Positions 34,070-41,930 of a stretch of 64,000 nt of DNA are shown here, one piece after another; position 1 is the first letter of the stretch; every line of letters begins with the position of its first letter. The stretch is from Flexivirga oryzae (GTDB lineage: Bacteria > Actinomycetota > Actinomycetes > Actinomycetales > Dermatophilaceae): contig NZ_JACHVQ010000001.1 in the NCBI RefSeq assembly GCF_014190805.1, positions 2,604,001 to 2,668,000 of the forward strand. Reading direction: 5' to 3'. Made by a program: the position numbers and the translations under genes. The notes under the pieces were generated by a model that saw only the letters and a list, made by a program, of their open reading frames with translations, searched no databases and had not been told where the DNA came from.

Positions 34070-34104
34070 CTACAGGTGTAGTGTTCAAGTTACTACAGAC
34101 GTAG
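34070..34104. promoter_or_regulatory. Tandem operator palindromes between tetR-like and small membrane gene
   Basis: CTACAGGTGTAG (34070-34081) and CTACAGACGTAG (34093-34104) are two palindromic half-site pairs with centres 23 nt apart, each followed by TG(T/A)(T/A)CAAG. The first fits the TACAnnTGTA form used by BlaI/CopY-type repressors, but the adjacent regulator is TetR type. They lie just upstream of the small membrane protein gene at 34129 and probably overlap its promoter. Confidence 0.6.
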
Positions 34105-34128
34105 TGAACAAGATTCCAGGAGTTCGAC

Positions 34129-34308
34129 ATGATCAACATCAACGCCTTCTTCATCGGCTTCATGATCATCAACGCGGTCGCACTCGCGCTGCTGGCCGGC
34201 TTCGCCGCCGTCGAGTTGACCCGCTTCTTCAGCGCCAACCGCAAGCGGCGCATCGCACGGCGGCAGCCGGTCGCCCGTTACTACACCCAGCTCTCGCTCG
34301 GCCACTGA
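34129..34308 (+). CDS. Small single-pass membrane protein, unknown function
   Basis: A 59-residue protein starts MINIKA-like MININAFFIGFMIINAVALA, continues LALLAGFAAVELTRFF as one membrane helix and ends in a basic cytoplasmic tail (NRKRRIARRQPVARYYTQ). AGGAG lies 6 nt before the ATG at 34129. It is divergent from the TetR gene across the tandem palindromes, so it is the likely target of that regulator. I do not recognise a family. Size, ribosome binding site and regulated position support it as a real gene. Confidence 0.65.
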   Translation: MININAFFIGFMIINAVALALLAGFAAVELTRFFSANRKRRIARRQPVARYYTQLSLGH

Positions 34309-34452
34309 CAGCTCCGTCCGGACCACCCGGACAGCGGCGTCACCGCGCTCGTCCCCGCCCACGGGGACCGCGGTGGCGCCGCTTTCGGTTCCCGCCGCGA
34401 GGCACGTAGATTGGACGGAGACCTGAGCACCCCGCAGATCGGATCGCAGACC

Positions 34453-34647
34453 GTGGCAACCCTGGTGAAGTTCGTCGTTCTGATCGTGGTGGTCGCCGCC
34501 GTGATCTACGTGGTGCGCACGCTGCGGCCGAAGCTGCACGAGTACCGCATGCGGCGCTGGGAGGAAGCGGGTCTGCTCCCCCATCAGGTCGACCCCTACG
34601 CACCGCGCGACGACGAGCCGGACGACCCGGAGGGCACCGGGCGCTGA
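34453..34647 (+). CDS. Small membrane protein, unknown function
   Basis: From GTG at 34453 the 64-residue product has one N-terminal membrane helix (TLVKFVVLIVVVAAVIYVV), then a basic stretch (RTLRPKLHEYRMRRWEEAG) and an acidic tail ending PYAPRDDEPDDPEGTGR. An in-frame TTG at 34411 would add 14 residues. A TAGATT at 34407-34412 could be the -10 box, giving a short leader that favours the GTG. It is convergent with the quinone reductase gene. Function unknown; similar short membrane proteins with acidic tails are common in actinobacteria. Confidence 0.6.
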   Translation: MATLVKFVVLIVVVAAVIYVVRTLRPKLHEYRMRRWEEAGLLPHQVDPYAPRDDEPDDPEGTGR

Positions 34648-34661
34648 TCAGCCGGGCCGGG

Positions 34662-36065
34662 TCACGCCTCCAGGGAGTGCAGCCGGCGCGCCGCCTCGGC
34701 GATCGTTCCCGTCATCGACGGGTAGACCGAGAAGGTGCTGGCCAACTGGTCGACCGTCAGCCTGTTCTGCACCGCGACGGCCAGCGGGTAGATCAGCTCC
34801 GACGCCTGGGGCGCCACCACGACGCCGCCGATGACCGTGCCACCGCCCGGGTGGCTGAAGATCTTGACGAACCCGTCGGTGATGTTGCGCATCTTGGCGC
34901 GCGGGTTGGTCGACAGCGGCATGGTGACGGTGCGCGCCTGGACGCGGCCGGCCTCGACATCCGCCTGTGAATAGCCGACCGTGGCGATCTCGGGATCGGT
35001 GAAGATGTTGGCGCACACGCCGCGCAGGTTCAGCGGGGCGACGGCGTCGCCGAGTGCGTGAGCCATGGCTATCCGCCCCTGCATGGCCGCGACCGAGGCG
35101 AGCGGCAGCACACCGGTGCAGTCCCCGGCGGCGTAGACGCCCTGCGCCGACGTCCGGGAGACCCGGTCGACCGTGATGTGGCCGGAATCGCTGGTGTCCA
35201 CGCCGGCGTTCTCCAGACCGATGTCCGCGGTCAGCGGCACGGATCCGACCGCCAGCAGCACGTGCGATCCGCGCACCTCGCGCCCGTCCTCGAGCGTGAC
35301 GATCACCTCGTCGCCGTCGCGTGCGGCCGACTTCATCCGGGACCGGCCCAGCACGTTCATCCCGCGGCGGCGGAAGACGTGCTCGATGACGGTGGCCGCG
35401 TCGGCGTCCTCGCCGGGCAACACCCGGTCACGGGAGGAGACGAGGGTGACGTCGCTGCCCAGCCCGAGGAACGCGTGGGCCAGCTCGGCACCGGTCACAC
35501 CCGAGCCGACGACGATCAGCTTCTCCGGCAGCTCGGTCAGGTCGTAGATCTGTTGCCAGGTGAGGATCCGCTCGCCGTCCGGCATAGCCGACGGCATCAC
35601 CCGCGGCGTGCAGCCGACGGCCAGCAGGATGACGTCGGCGTTCAGCTGCTCGGTGTCGCCGTCGGCGAGCTCGGCGGTCACCTTTCCCGGGCCGGAGATG
35701 TGTCCCCGGCCGGCCAGGATCCGGACGCCGACCCGCTCCAGCTGGGCCCGTATGTCGCGGCTCTGGGCCTTGGCAAGATCCAGGATCCGGTCGTTGATCT
35801 GGATGGCGTTCGCTTCGGCGTGCTGGTCGTCCTGCGTCCCCTCGAACCCCACACCGAGCCGACCCGCCGAGGCGAAGCGGGACATGAAGTCGGAGGTCGC
35901 GATCAACGTCTTGCTCGGCACGCAGTCGGTGAGCACCGCAGCACCGCCGAGGCCGGTCTGCTCGACCACCGAGACCTGGGCCCCCAGTTGGGCGGCGACC
36001 AGGGCGGACTCGTATCCGCCGGGACCGCCACCGATGATCACGACATGCTGCTGGCGTCCATTCAC
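34662..36065 (-). CDS. lpdA: NAD(P)H-quinone dehydrogenase, LpdA type
   Basis: The 467-residue flavoprotein has two Rossmann motifs (VVIIGGGPGGYESALVAAQL and LIVVGSGVTGAELAHAFLGL), YAAGDCTGVLPLASVAA for FAD, and a C-terminal dimerisation domain. In the disulfide position it reads GGAAVLTDCVPSKTL, so only the second cysteine of the lipoamide dehydrogenase CxxxxC pair is present. This matches the mycobacterial LpdA group (Rv3303c type), which reduces quinones with NAD(P)H rather than lipoamide. Start is GTG at 36065. It is divergent from the purine nucleoside phosphorylase gene. Confidence 0.9.
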   Translation of the reverse strand: MNGRQQHVVIIGGGPGGYESALVAAQLGAQVSVVEQTGLGGAAVLTDCVPSKTLIATSDFMSRFASAGRLGVGFEGTQDDQHAEANAIQINDRILDLAKAQSRDIRAQLERVGVRILAGRGHISGPGKVTAELADGDTEQLNADVILLAVGCTPRVMPSAMPDGERILTWQQIYDLTELPEKLIVVGSGVTGAELAHAFLGLGSDVTLVSSRDRVLPGEDADAATVIEHVFRRRGMNVLGRSRMKSAARDGDEVIVTLEDGREVRGSHVLLAVGSVPLTADIGLENAGVDTSDSGHITVDRVSRTSAQGVYAAGDCTGVLPLASVAAMQGRIAMAHALGDAVAPLNLRGVCANIFTDPEIATVGYSQADVEAGRVQARTVTMPLSTNPRAKMRNITDGFVKIFSHPGGGTVIGGVVVAPQASELIYPLAVAVQNRLTVDQLASTFSVYPSMTGTIAEAARRLHSLEA

Positions 36066-36148
36066 AAGGTGGCATCATTCCATGTCACAGGGCGCAGCCC
36101 CCAATCCGCCGGTCCACCGATCCCGTGCGCTCGTGGCGGCGGACGTCA

Positions 36149-36154
36149 TACGCT
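36149..36154 (+). promoter_or_regulatory. -10 box for leaderless purine nucleoside phosphorylase gene
   Basis: TACGCT ends 7 nt before GTG at 36162. Confidence 0.5.
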
Positions 36155-36161
36155 GGCGCCC

Positions 36162-37010
36162 GTGACTTCAACGACTGCACTCGCCGATCCGGCGACCGAC
36201 CCCTTCGAGATCGCGCGGGCTGCGGCGGCAGTCATCGCCGAGCGCACCGGCGCCGCACAGCACGACATCGCGCTGGTACTCGGCTCCGGCTGGGGACAGA
36301 CCGCCGACCGGATCGGCGAGACACGCACGACGATCGACAACGCGGACGTGCCCGGTTTCGCCGCCGCCGCTGTCGCCGGGCACTCCAGCGCCATGCGCTC
36401 GATCGCCATCGGCGACACCGGATCTCGCGCCCTCGTCTTCGGCACGCGCACGCACTTCTACGAGGGCAAGGGGGTGCGCGCCGTGGTGCACGGCGTGCGG
36501 ACCGCGGCCGCAGCAGGCTGCCACACGATCGTGCTCACCAACGGCTGCGGCGGGCTCAACCCGTCCTGGAGCGCGGGCACGCCGGTGCTGATCCGCGACC
36601 AGCTCAACCTCACCGCGCACTCCCCCGTCGAGGGCGCGAACTTCATCGACGTCACCGACCTCTACACGCCACGGCTGCGGGAGATCGCGCACGAGGTGGA
36701 TCCGTCGCTCGACGAGGGTGTCTACGCCCAGTTCCGCGGGCCGCAGTACGAAACCCCCGCCGAGGTGAAGATGGCCGGCGTCCTGGGCGCCGACCTGGTG
36801 GGTATGTCGACCGCCCTGGAGGCGATCGCCGCGCGACAGGCCGGGCTGGACATCCTCGGCGTCAGCCTGGTCACCAACCTCGCTGCGGGCATCAGCGACC
36901 AGCCGCTGTCCCACCAGGAGGTCATCGACGCCGGACAGGCCGCCGCCGAGCGCTGCGGCACGTTGCTGGCCGAGGTCGTCCGCCGCATCGCCCAGGAGAA
37001 GTCGGCGTGA
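36162..37010 (+). CDS. Purine nucleoside phosphorylase
   Basis: The 282-residue enzyme is the trimeric (type I, PunA-like) form: DIALVLGSGWGQTADRIG, FGTRTHFYEGKGVRAVVHGV, LTNGCGGLNPSWSAGT, GPQYETPAEVKMAG and GMSTALEAIAARQ. It splits inosine, guanosine and deoxy forms to base and (deoxy)ribose 1-phosphate in the cytosol. The next gene, overlapping by 4 nt (GTGA), encodes a phosphosugar mutase that can convert the pentose 1-phosphate to the 5-phosphate. GTG at 36162 follows a -10-like TACGCT by 7 nt, so the message is probably leaderless. Confidence 0.93.
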   Translation: MTSTTALADPATDPFEIARAAAAVIAERTGAAQHDIALVLGSGWGQTADRIGETRTTIDNADVPGFAAAAVAGHSSAMRSIAIGDTGSRALVFGTRTHFYEGKGVRAVVHGVRTAAAAGCHTIVLTNGCGGLNPSWSAGTPVLIRDQLNLTAHSPVEGANFIDVTDLYTPRLREIAHEVDPSLDEGVYAQFRGPQYETPAEVKMAGVLGADLVGMSTALEAIAARQAGLDILGVSLVTNLAAGISDQPLSHQEVIDAGQAAAERCGTLLAEVVRRIAQEKSA

Positions 37011-38641
37011 GCGCCGAACTTGTCCGCGAGGCACGGGCCTGGCTGACCGACGACCCGGACGACCAGACCCGCTCGGAGCTCGAATCCGTCATCACCGCAA
37101 CTGAATCCGGCGATGCAGCAGCGCTCGAGGACCTCCAGGACCGTTTCTCGGGCCTGCTCGAGTTCGGCACCGCCGGGCTGCGCGGCGCCCTCGGCGCCGG
37201 TCCGGCGCGCATGAACCGCGTGGTCGTGATCCGGGCGGCCGCGGGCCTGACGGCATACCTGCAGGACAAGCTCGGCAAGCGCGACATCACGGTCGTCATC
37301 GGGTATGACGCCCGGCGCAACTCGGACGTGTTCGCGCGGGACACCGCGGCGGTCGCGGTCGGCGCGGGTGGCCGGGCGATGATCCTGCCGCACACGCTGC
37401 CGACACCCGTGCTGGCGTTCATGATCCGGCACCTCGGCGCGGACGCCGGGGTCATGGTCACCGCGAGCCACAACCCGCCGCAGGACAACGGTTACAAGGT
37501 CTACCTGGGCGACGGGAGCCAGATCGTGGCACCCGCCGACGCCGAGATCAGTGCCGCCATCAGCAGGTTCCCGCGCGTCGCCGACGTGCAGCTGGCCGAC
37601 GACGGCTGGGAGACCCTGCCCGACGAGGTGGTCGACGACTACCTCGACGCGGTCACCAGGGTGATCCGGCCCGACGGCCCGCGGGACATCAAGATCGTGC
37701 ACACGGCGCTCCACGGGGTCGGATCCGCCGTGTTCCGTGCGGCTTTCGACCGTGCGGGCTTCCCGGCCCCGGAGTCGGTGGCCGACCAGGCGGAGCCGGA
37801 TCCGGCGTTCCCGACGGTGAGCTTCCCGAACCCCGAGGAGCCGGGCGCCATCGATCACGCCCTGGCGCTGGCCGAGCGCAGCGGCGCCGACCTGGTCATT
37901 GCGAACGACCCGGACGCCGACCGCTGCGCCGTCGCGGTGCCGCGAGCCCACGGCTGGGAGATGCTGCGCGGGGACGAGGTCGGCGCACTGATCGGTGCCT
38001 ACCTGCTGGAGCGCGGGGTGGCGCCCGGCGGGGTCTTCGCCAACTCGATCGTCTCGTCACGGCTACTGGCCGCGACGGCCCGGCGCCACGGGGTGCCGCA
38101 CGCCGAGACGCTGACGGGTTTCAAGTGGATCAGCCGCGTGCCCGGGCTCGTCTACGGCTACGAGGAGGCCCTCGGCTACTGCGTCGACCCGGCGGCCGTG
38201 CGGGACAAGGACGGCATCAGCGCCGCGCTGCTCATCGCCGAGTTCGCCGCCGACCGCAAGGCGCAGGGTTCCTCGCTCGACGGCGTGCTCGCAGAGCTGG
38301 CAGCGACATACGGCACCTATGCCACCGACAGCTTCTCGGTGCGGGTCGAGGATCTGACGATCATCGATGCCATCATGGCACGCCTTCGTGCCGACCAACC
38401 GGAAATCGTTGCGGGACAGCTTGTTTCACGGGTTGATGATCTCGCGGAAGGCTCGGCGGCGCTGCCCCCCACCGAGGGTCTGCGCTACTTCCTCGAGGAC
38501 GACACCCGGATCATCGTGCGCCCGAGCGGCACCGAGCCCAAGCTGAAGATCTACCTGGAGACGATCGACGCCGACCCCGACGTCGCGCGCGGCAGGCTGG
38601 CCGACGTACGCGCGGAGTTCGAGCGCCTCACCACCCCCTGA
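37007..38641 (+). CDS. Phosphohexomutase/phosphopentomutase-like (PGM/PMM family)
   Basis: The 544-residue enzyme has the phosphoserine loop MVTASHNPPQDNGYKVYLGD (active Ser near 153), the metal loop NDPDADRCAVAV, the sugar-specificity loop GYEEALGYCVD and the C-terminal RPSGTEPKLKIY. The length and FGTAGLRG start fit the PGM2-like group, whose human relative PGM2 is a phosphopentomutase. Coupled to purine nucleoside phosphorylase, conversion of ribose/deoxyribose 1-phosphate to 5-phosphate is the likely job. Annotation as phosphomannomutase would be the cautious alternative. Confidence 0.88.
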   Translation: MSAELVREARAWLTDDPDDQTRSELESVITATESGDAAALEDLQDRFSGLLEFGTAGLRGALGAGPARMNRVVVIRAAAGLTAYLQDKLGKRDITVVIGYDARRNSDVFARDTAAVAVGAGGRAMILPHTLPTPVLAFMIRHLGADAGVMVTASHNPPQDNGYKVYLGDGSQIVAPADAEISAAISRFPRVADVQLADDGWETLPDEVVDDYLDAVTRVIRPDGPRDIKIVHTALHGVGSAVFRAAFDRAGFPAPESVADQAEPDPAFPTVSFPNPEEPGAIDHALALAERSGADLVIANDPDADRCAVAVPRAHGWEMLRGDEVGALIGAYLLERGVAPGGVFANSIVSSRLLAATARRHGVPHAETLTGFKWISRVPGLVYGYEEALGYCVDPAAVRDKDGISAALLIAEFAADRKAQGSSLDGVLAELAATYGTYATDSFSVRVEDLTIIDAIMARLRADQPEIVAGQLVSRVDDLAEGSAALPPTEGLRYFLEDDTRIIVRPSGTEPKLKIYLETIDADPDVARGRLADVRAEFERLTTP

Positions 38642-38658
38642 CCCCGCCACCCCCTCAG

Positions 38659-38760
38659 CCGACAGGCCCACAAACCGACCGACAGGCCCAGTAAACCCCG
38701 TCCAGAACCGCTCCCGGAGCGCGTATTACTGGGCCTGTCGGTCGTTGGTGAGCCTCTCGG
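38659..38760. repeat. Long nested palindrome at a convergent gene junction (copy A)
   Basis: The inner arms CGACCGACAGGCCCAGTAA (38676-38694) and the exact reverse complement (38726-38744) are 19 bp perfect with a 31-nt loop. An outer pair extends this: CCGACAGGCCCAC on the left against GTGAGCCTCTCGG on the right. Each arm thus carries two copies of a CCGACAGGCCCA-like motif, giving an arrow order of two right then two left. It lies between convergent genes and may act as a bidirectional terminator, though no T-tract is present. Copy B is at 48649-48750. Confidence 0.85.
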
Positions 38761-38771
38761 CGCATGGGCGG

Positions 38772-39437
38772 TCAGGCGGCGACGGCCACCACCACGCACA
38801 CGACCGCCGCGAGGAGCGCGATGATCGCGGGCCAGGCGGGCGCCGCGACCACCTCGTCGTTCGCGATGTATGCCGCATCGCGCGCCGTCGCGGACGCGTA
38901 GTCCAGCTGCCCGTCACGAATGGCGCCGGCAACGGCCGCGGCCGAACCCGATCGCACCTTCATCACCGAGTTGGGGTTGTTCTCGTCGATCGGACCGAGC
39001 CCGGGGCCCATCCGCAGCAGGCTCGGACCCGACTTGATCGCACTGGTCCGCGCCGCCCGCTTCGGCCGCTGCGAGGTGATCGCCCAGGAGCCGTAACCCT
39101 TGCCGTTCTCGTCGAAGATCTTGAGGTTCCAACGCTGTTCGATCAGGTCGATCGCCGGCCAGCCGAAGCGGACGTCCCGCACCAGGTTGCGCATCACGAC
39201 GCCGGCCTGGGTGAGTTGGACGCACGGGCGCACGAAGATGATCCAGATCACGAGCAGGCCCGCGATCGGCCACAGGAACTCCTGCGGGTGGTCGAATCCG
39301 TTCTCGACCGCGATCAGGATGATGAAGCCGACGCAGATCAGCGAGAGGACCACTCCGGGCACGAGCATTGCGGGTTGCCGGTAGGTGCGGCGAGGGGCGG
39401 ACGCGGATCCATCGCGCCCGCGAAGATTGAAGGGCAT
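38772..39437 (-). CDS. Membrane protein with PH-like domain
   Basis: The 221-residue protein has two N-terminal membrane helices (MLVPGVVLSLICVGFIILIA and FLWPIAGLLVIWIIFV), then a bacterial PH-like domain (VQLTQAGVVMRNLVRDVRFG, then WPAIDLIEQRWNLKIFDENG), and a C-terminal hydrophobic helix. Such proteins are common in actinobacteria; function unknown. It is divergent from deoC with 18 nt between starts, so the promoters must overlap. The convergent 3' side carries a long palindrome. Confidence 0.75.
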   Translation of the reverse strand: MPFNLRGRDGSASAPRRTYRQPAMLVPGVVLSLICVGFIILIAVENGFDHPQEFLWPIAGLLVIWIIFVRPCVQLTQAGVVMRNLVRDVRFGWPAIDLIEQRWNLKIFDENGKGYGSWAITSQRPKRAARTSAIKSGPSLLRMGPGLGPIDENNPNSVMKVRSGSAAAVAGAIRDGQLDYASATARDAAYIANDEVVAAPAWPAIIALLAAVVCVVVAVAA

Positions 39438-39443
39438 GACAGG

Positions 39444-39449
39444 TAGGCT
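39444..39449 (+). promoter_or_regulatory. -10 box for leaderless deoC
   Basis: TAGGCT ends 6 nt before GTG at 39456. It lies 7-12 nt upstream of the divergent PH-like gene start, so both promoters share this gap. Confidence 0.5.
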
Positions 39450-39455
39450 GCACCG

Positions 39456-40439
39456 GTGAGCCCATCATCTGCAACGTCGCGGGCCCGGGACATGCTCGGT
39501 GTCGCGTCTTTGACCAACAAGGCACTGCGCACCTGGCTGCACGGACTGCCCGGCGTCGACCAGGTCGGCATCGAGGCCAGAGCAGCGGCGCTGGCGACCC
39601 GCTCGATCAAGACCACCAGCAAGGCGTGGGCGATCGACACCGCGATCTCGATGATCGACCTGACCACCCTCGAAGGCGCCGACACCCCCGGCAAGGTGCG
39701 CAGCCTGTGCGCCAAGGCGCAGCTGCCCGATCCTTCCGACCTCGGCACACCGCAGGTCGCCGCGGTCTGTGTGTATGGCGACATGGTCCACGTCGCCAAG
39801 GACGCCCTGGGCGACAGCGGGATCCACGTGGCGGCCGTCGCCACGGCGTTCCCGTCGGGTCGGGCCAGCCTGGCGGTGAAGCTGGCCGACACCAAGGACG
39901 CGGTGAAGGCCGGGGCCGACGAGATCGACATGGTGATCGACCGCGGTGCGTTCCTCGCCGGTGACTACCGCTTCGTCTTCGACCAGATCGCCGCCGTCAA
40001 AGAGGCGTGCGCCCGCCCCGGCGACCAGCCGGACGCGCACCTGAAGGTCATCCTGGAGACCGGCGAGCTGGCGACCTACGACAACGTCCGCCGGGCGTCG
40101 TGGCTGGCGATGCTGGCCGGTGCCGACTTCATCAAGACCTCCACCGGGAAGATCCAGCCGGCCGCCACCATGCCGGTCACGTTGCTGATGCTCGAAGCCG
40201 TGCGCGACTGGCGCGAACTCACCGAGGAGACGATCGGGGTGAAGCCGGCGGGCGGCATACGGACCAGCAAGGACGCGCTGCGTTACCTGGTGATGGTCAG
40301 TGAGATCGCCGGCGACGACTGGCTGACCCCGCAGTGGTTCCGTTTCGGAGCCTCCAGCCTGCTGACCGACCTGCTGCTGCAACGCCAGAAGCTGCGCACC
40401 GGGGCTTACTCGGGCGCCGACTACATCACCATCGATTAG
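39456..40439 (+). CDS. deoC: Deoxyribose-phosphate aldolase
   Basis: The 327-residue enzyme has the class I aldolase signature ADFIKTSTGKIQPAATMPV with the Schiff-base Lys at about 227, VKPAGGIRTSKDALRYLVMV for the second active-site Lys, and EIDMVIDRGAFLAGDY carrying the proton-relay Asp. It splits 2-deoxyribose 5-phosphate to glyceraldehyde 3-phosphate and acetaldehyde. The next gene encodes an aldehyde dehydrogenase that could oxidise the acetaldehyde. It is longer than enterobacterial DeoC, as usual for the actinobacterial form. GTG at 39456 follows TAGGCT by 6 nt. Confidence 0.93.
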   Translation: MSPSSATSRARDMLGVASLTNKALRTWLHGLPGVDQVGIEARAAALATRSIKTTSKAWAIDTAISMIDLTTLEGADTPGKVRSLCAKAQLPDPSDLGTPQVAAVCVYGDMVHVAKDALGDSGIHVAAVATAFPSGRASLAVKLADTKDAVKAGADEIDMVIDRGAFLAGDYRFVFDQIAAVKEACARPGDQPDAHLKVILETGELATYDNVRRASWLAMLAGADFIKTSTGKIQPAATMPVTLLMLEAVRDWRELTEETIGVKPAGGIRTSKDALRYLVMVSEIAGDDWLTPQWFRFGASSLLTDLLLQRQKLRTGAYSGADYITID

Positions 40440-40451
40440 CCTGAAAGACCA

Positions 40452-41930
40452 GTGATGACACCTAGATTCGAATACGCGCCCGCACCGGAGTCGCGTGCTG
40501 TCGTCGACATCGCCTCGTCATACGGGCTGTTCATCGGCGGCGACTTCGTCGACCCGGTCGACGGCAAGTCCTTCAAGACCGTCAACCCGGCCACCGAGGA
40601 GAAGCTCGCCGACGTCTCCGAGGCGAGCGCCGCCGACGTCGACAAGGCGGTGCGCGCGGCCCGGCGGGCCTACGACCGCACCTGGAGTCGCCTGTCGGGT
40701 GCCGAGCGCGGCAAGTACCTCTACCGGATCGCGCGGATCCTCGCCGAGCGGGCCCGCGAGTTCGCGGTGCTGGAGACGCTCGACAACGGCAAGCCGATCA
40801 AGGAGTCTCGCGACGTCGACATCCCGATCGCTGCGGCGCACTTCTTCTACCACGCGGGCTGGGCGGACAAGCTGGAGTATGCCGGGCTCGGTCCCGCTCC
40901 GCGCTCGCTCGGTGTGGTGGGCCAGGTCATCCCCTGGAACTTCCCGCTGCTGATGCTGGCGTGGAAGATCGCGCCGGCCCTGGCGACGGGTAACACCGTC
41001 GTGCTCAAGCCCGCCGAGACGACCCCGCTGACCGCGCTGCTCTTCGCGGACGTCTGCCAGCAGGCCGACCTGCCACCGGGCGTCGTCAACATCGTCACCG
41101 GCGCGGGCGCGACCGGCCAGGCGCTGGTCGAGCACCCGGACGTCGACAAGATCGCCTTCACCGGGTCGACGGGTGTCGGTAAGGCCATCGCCCGGGAGGT
41201 CGCCGGCACCCGCAAGCGGGTGACGCTCGAGCTCGGCGGCAAGGCCGCCAACATCGTCTTCGACGACGCGCCGATCGACCAGGCCGTCGAGGGCATCGTC
41301 AACGGCATCTTCTTCAACCAGGGGCACGTGTGCTGCGCCGGCAGTCGGTTGCTGGTGCAGGAGCCGGTCGCCGACGACGTCATACACCGCCTGCAGCGGC
41401 GGCTGGGCACCCTGCGCGTCGGCGACCCGATGGACAAGAACACCGACGTCGGCGCCATCAACTCCGCGGAGCAACTGGCCCGCATCAACGCACTGGTCGA
41501 CATCGGCGAGGCGGAGGGCGCTGAGCGCTGGAGCCCGCCGTGTCAGCTGCCGGAGCGCGGATACTGGTTCCCACCAACGGTTTTCACGCAAGTCTCACAG
41601 GCGCACCGCATCGCCCAGGAGGAGATCTTCGGCCCGGTGCTGTCGGTGCTGACGTTCCGCACCCCGGACGAGGCGGTCGCCAAGGCCAACAACACCCCCT
41701 ACGGGTTGTCGGCCGGCATCTGGACCGACAAGGGGTCGCGCATCCTGGCGATCGCCGACCGGCTGCGCGCCGGTGTCGTGTGGGCCAACACGTTCAACCG
41801 CTTCGACCCGACCTCACCGTTCGGCGGCTACAAGGAGAGCGGCTACGGCCGCGAGGGTGGCCGGCAGGGTCTGGCCGCCTACCTGGACGACACACCACTT
41901 GCCGCCCCCGCAGCGAAAGGAACCCGCTGA
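40452..41930 (+). CDS. Aldehyde dehydrogenase
   Basis: The 492-residue enzyme has QVIPWNFPLLMLAWKIAPAL, the NAD site FTGSTGVGKAIAREVAGT, the catalytic Glu in VTLELGGKAANIVFDDA and the catalytic Cys in FFNQGHVCCAGSRLLV, ending FGGYKESGYGREGG. It oxidises an aldehyde to the acid with NAD(P). It lies 12 nt after deoC, so acetaldehyde from deoxyribose breakdown is the natural substrate by context. A TAGCCT overlapping the deoC stop ends 9 nt before GTG at 40452, suggesting an extra leaderless start. It overlaps the next ALDH-like gene. Confidence 0.92.
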   Translation: MMTPRFEYAPAPESRAVVDIASSYGLFIGGDFVDPVDGKSFKTVNPATEEKLADVSEASAADVDKAVRAARRAYDRTWSRLSGAERGKYLYRIARILAERAREFAVLETLDNGKPIKESRDVDIPIAAAHFFYHAGWADKLEYAGLGPAPRSLGVVGQVIPWNFPLLMLAWKIAPALATGNTVVLKPAETTPLTALLFADVCQQADLPPGVVNIVTGAGATGQALVEHPDVDKIAFTGSTGVGKAIAREVAGTRKRVTLELGGKAANIVFDDAPIDQAVEGIVNGIFFNQGHVCCAGSRLLVQEPVADDVIHRLQRRLGTLRVGDPMDKNTDVGAINSAEQLARINALVDIGEAEGAERWSPPCQLPERGYWFPPTVFTQVSQAHRIAQEEIFGPVLSVLTFRTPDEAVAKANNTPYGLSAGIWTDKGSRILAIADRLRAGVVWANTFNRFDPTSPFGGYKESGYGREGGRQGLAAYLDDTPLAAPAAKGTR

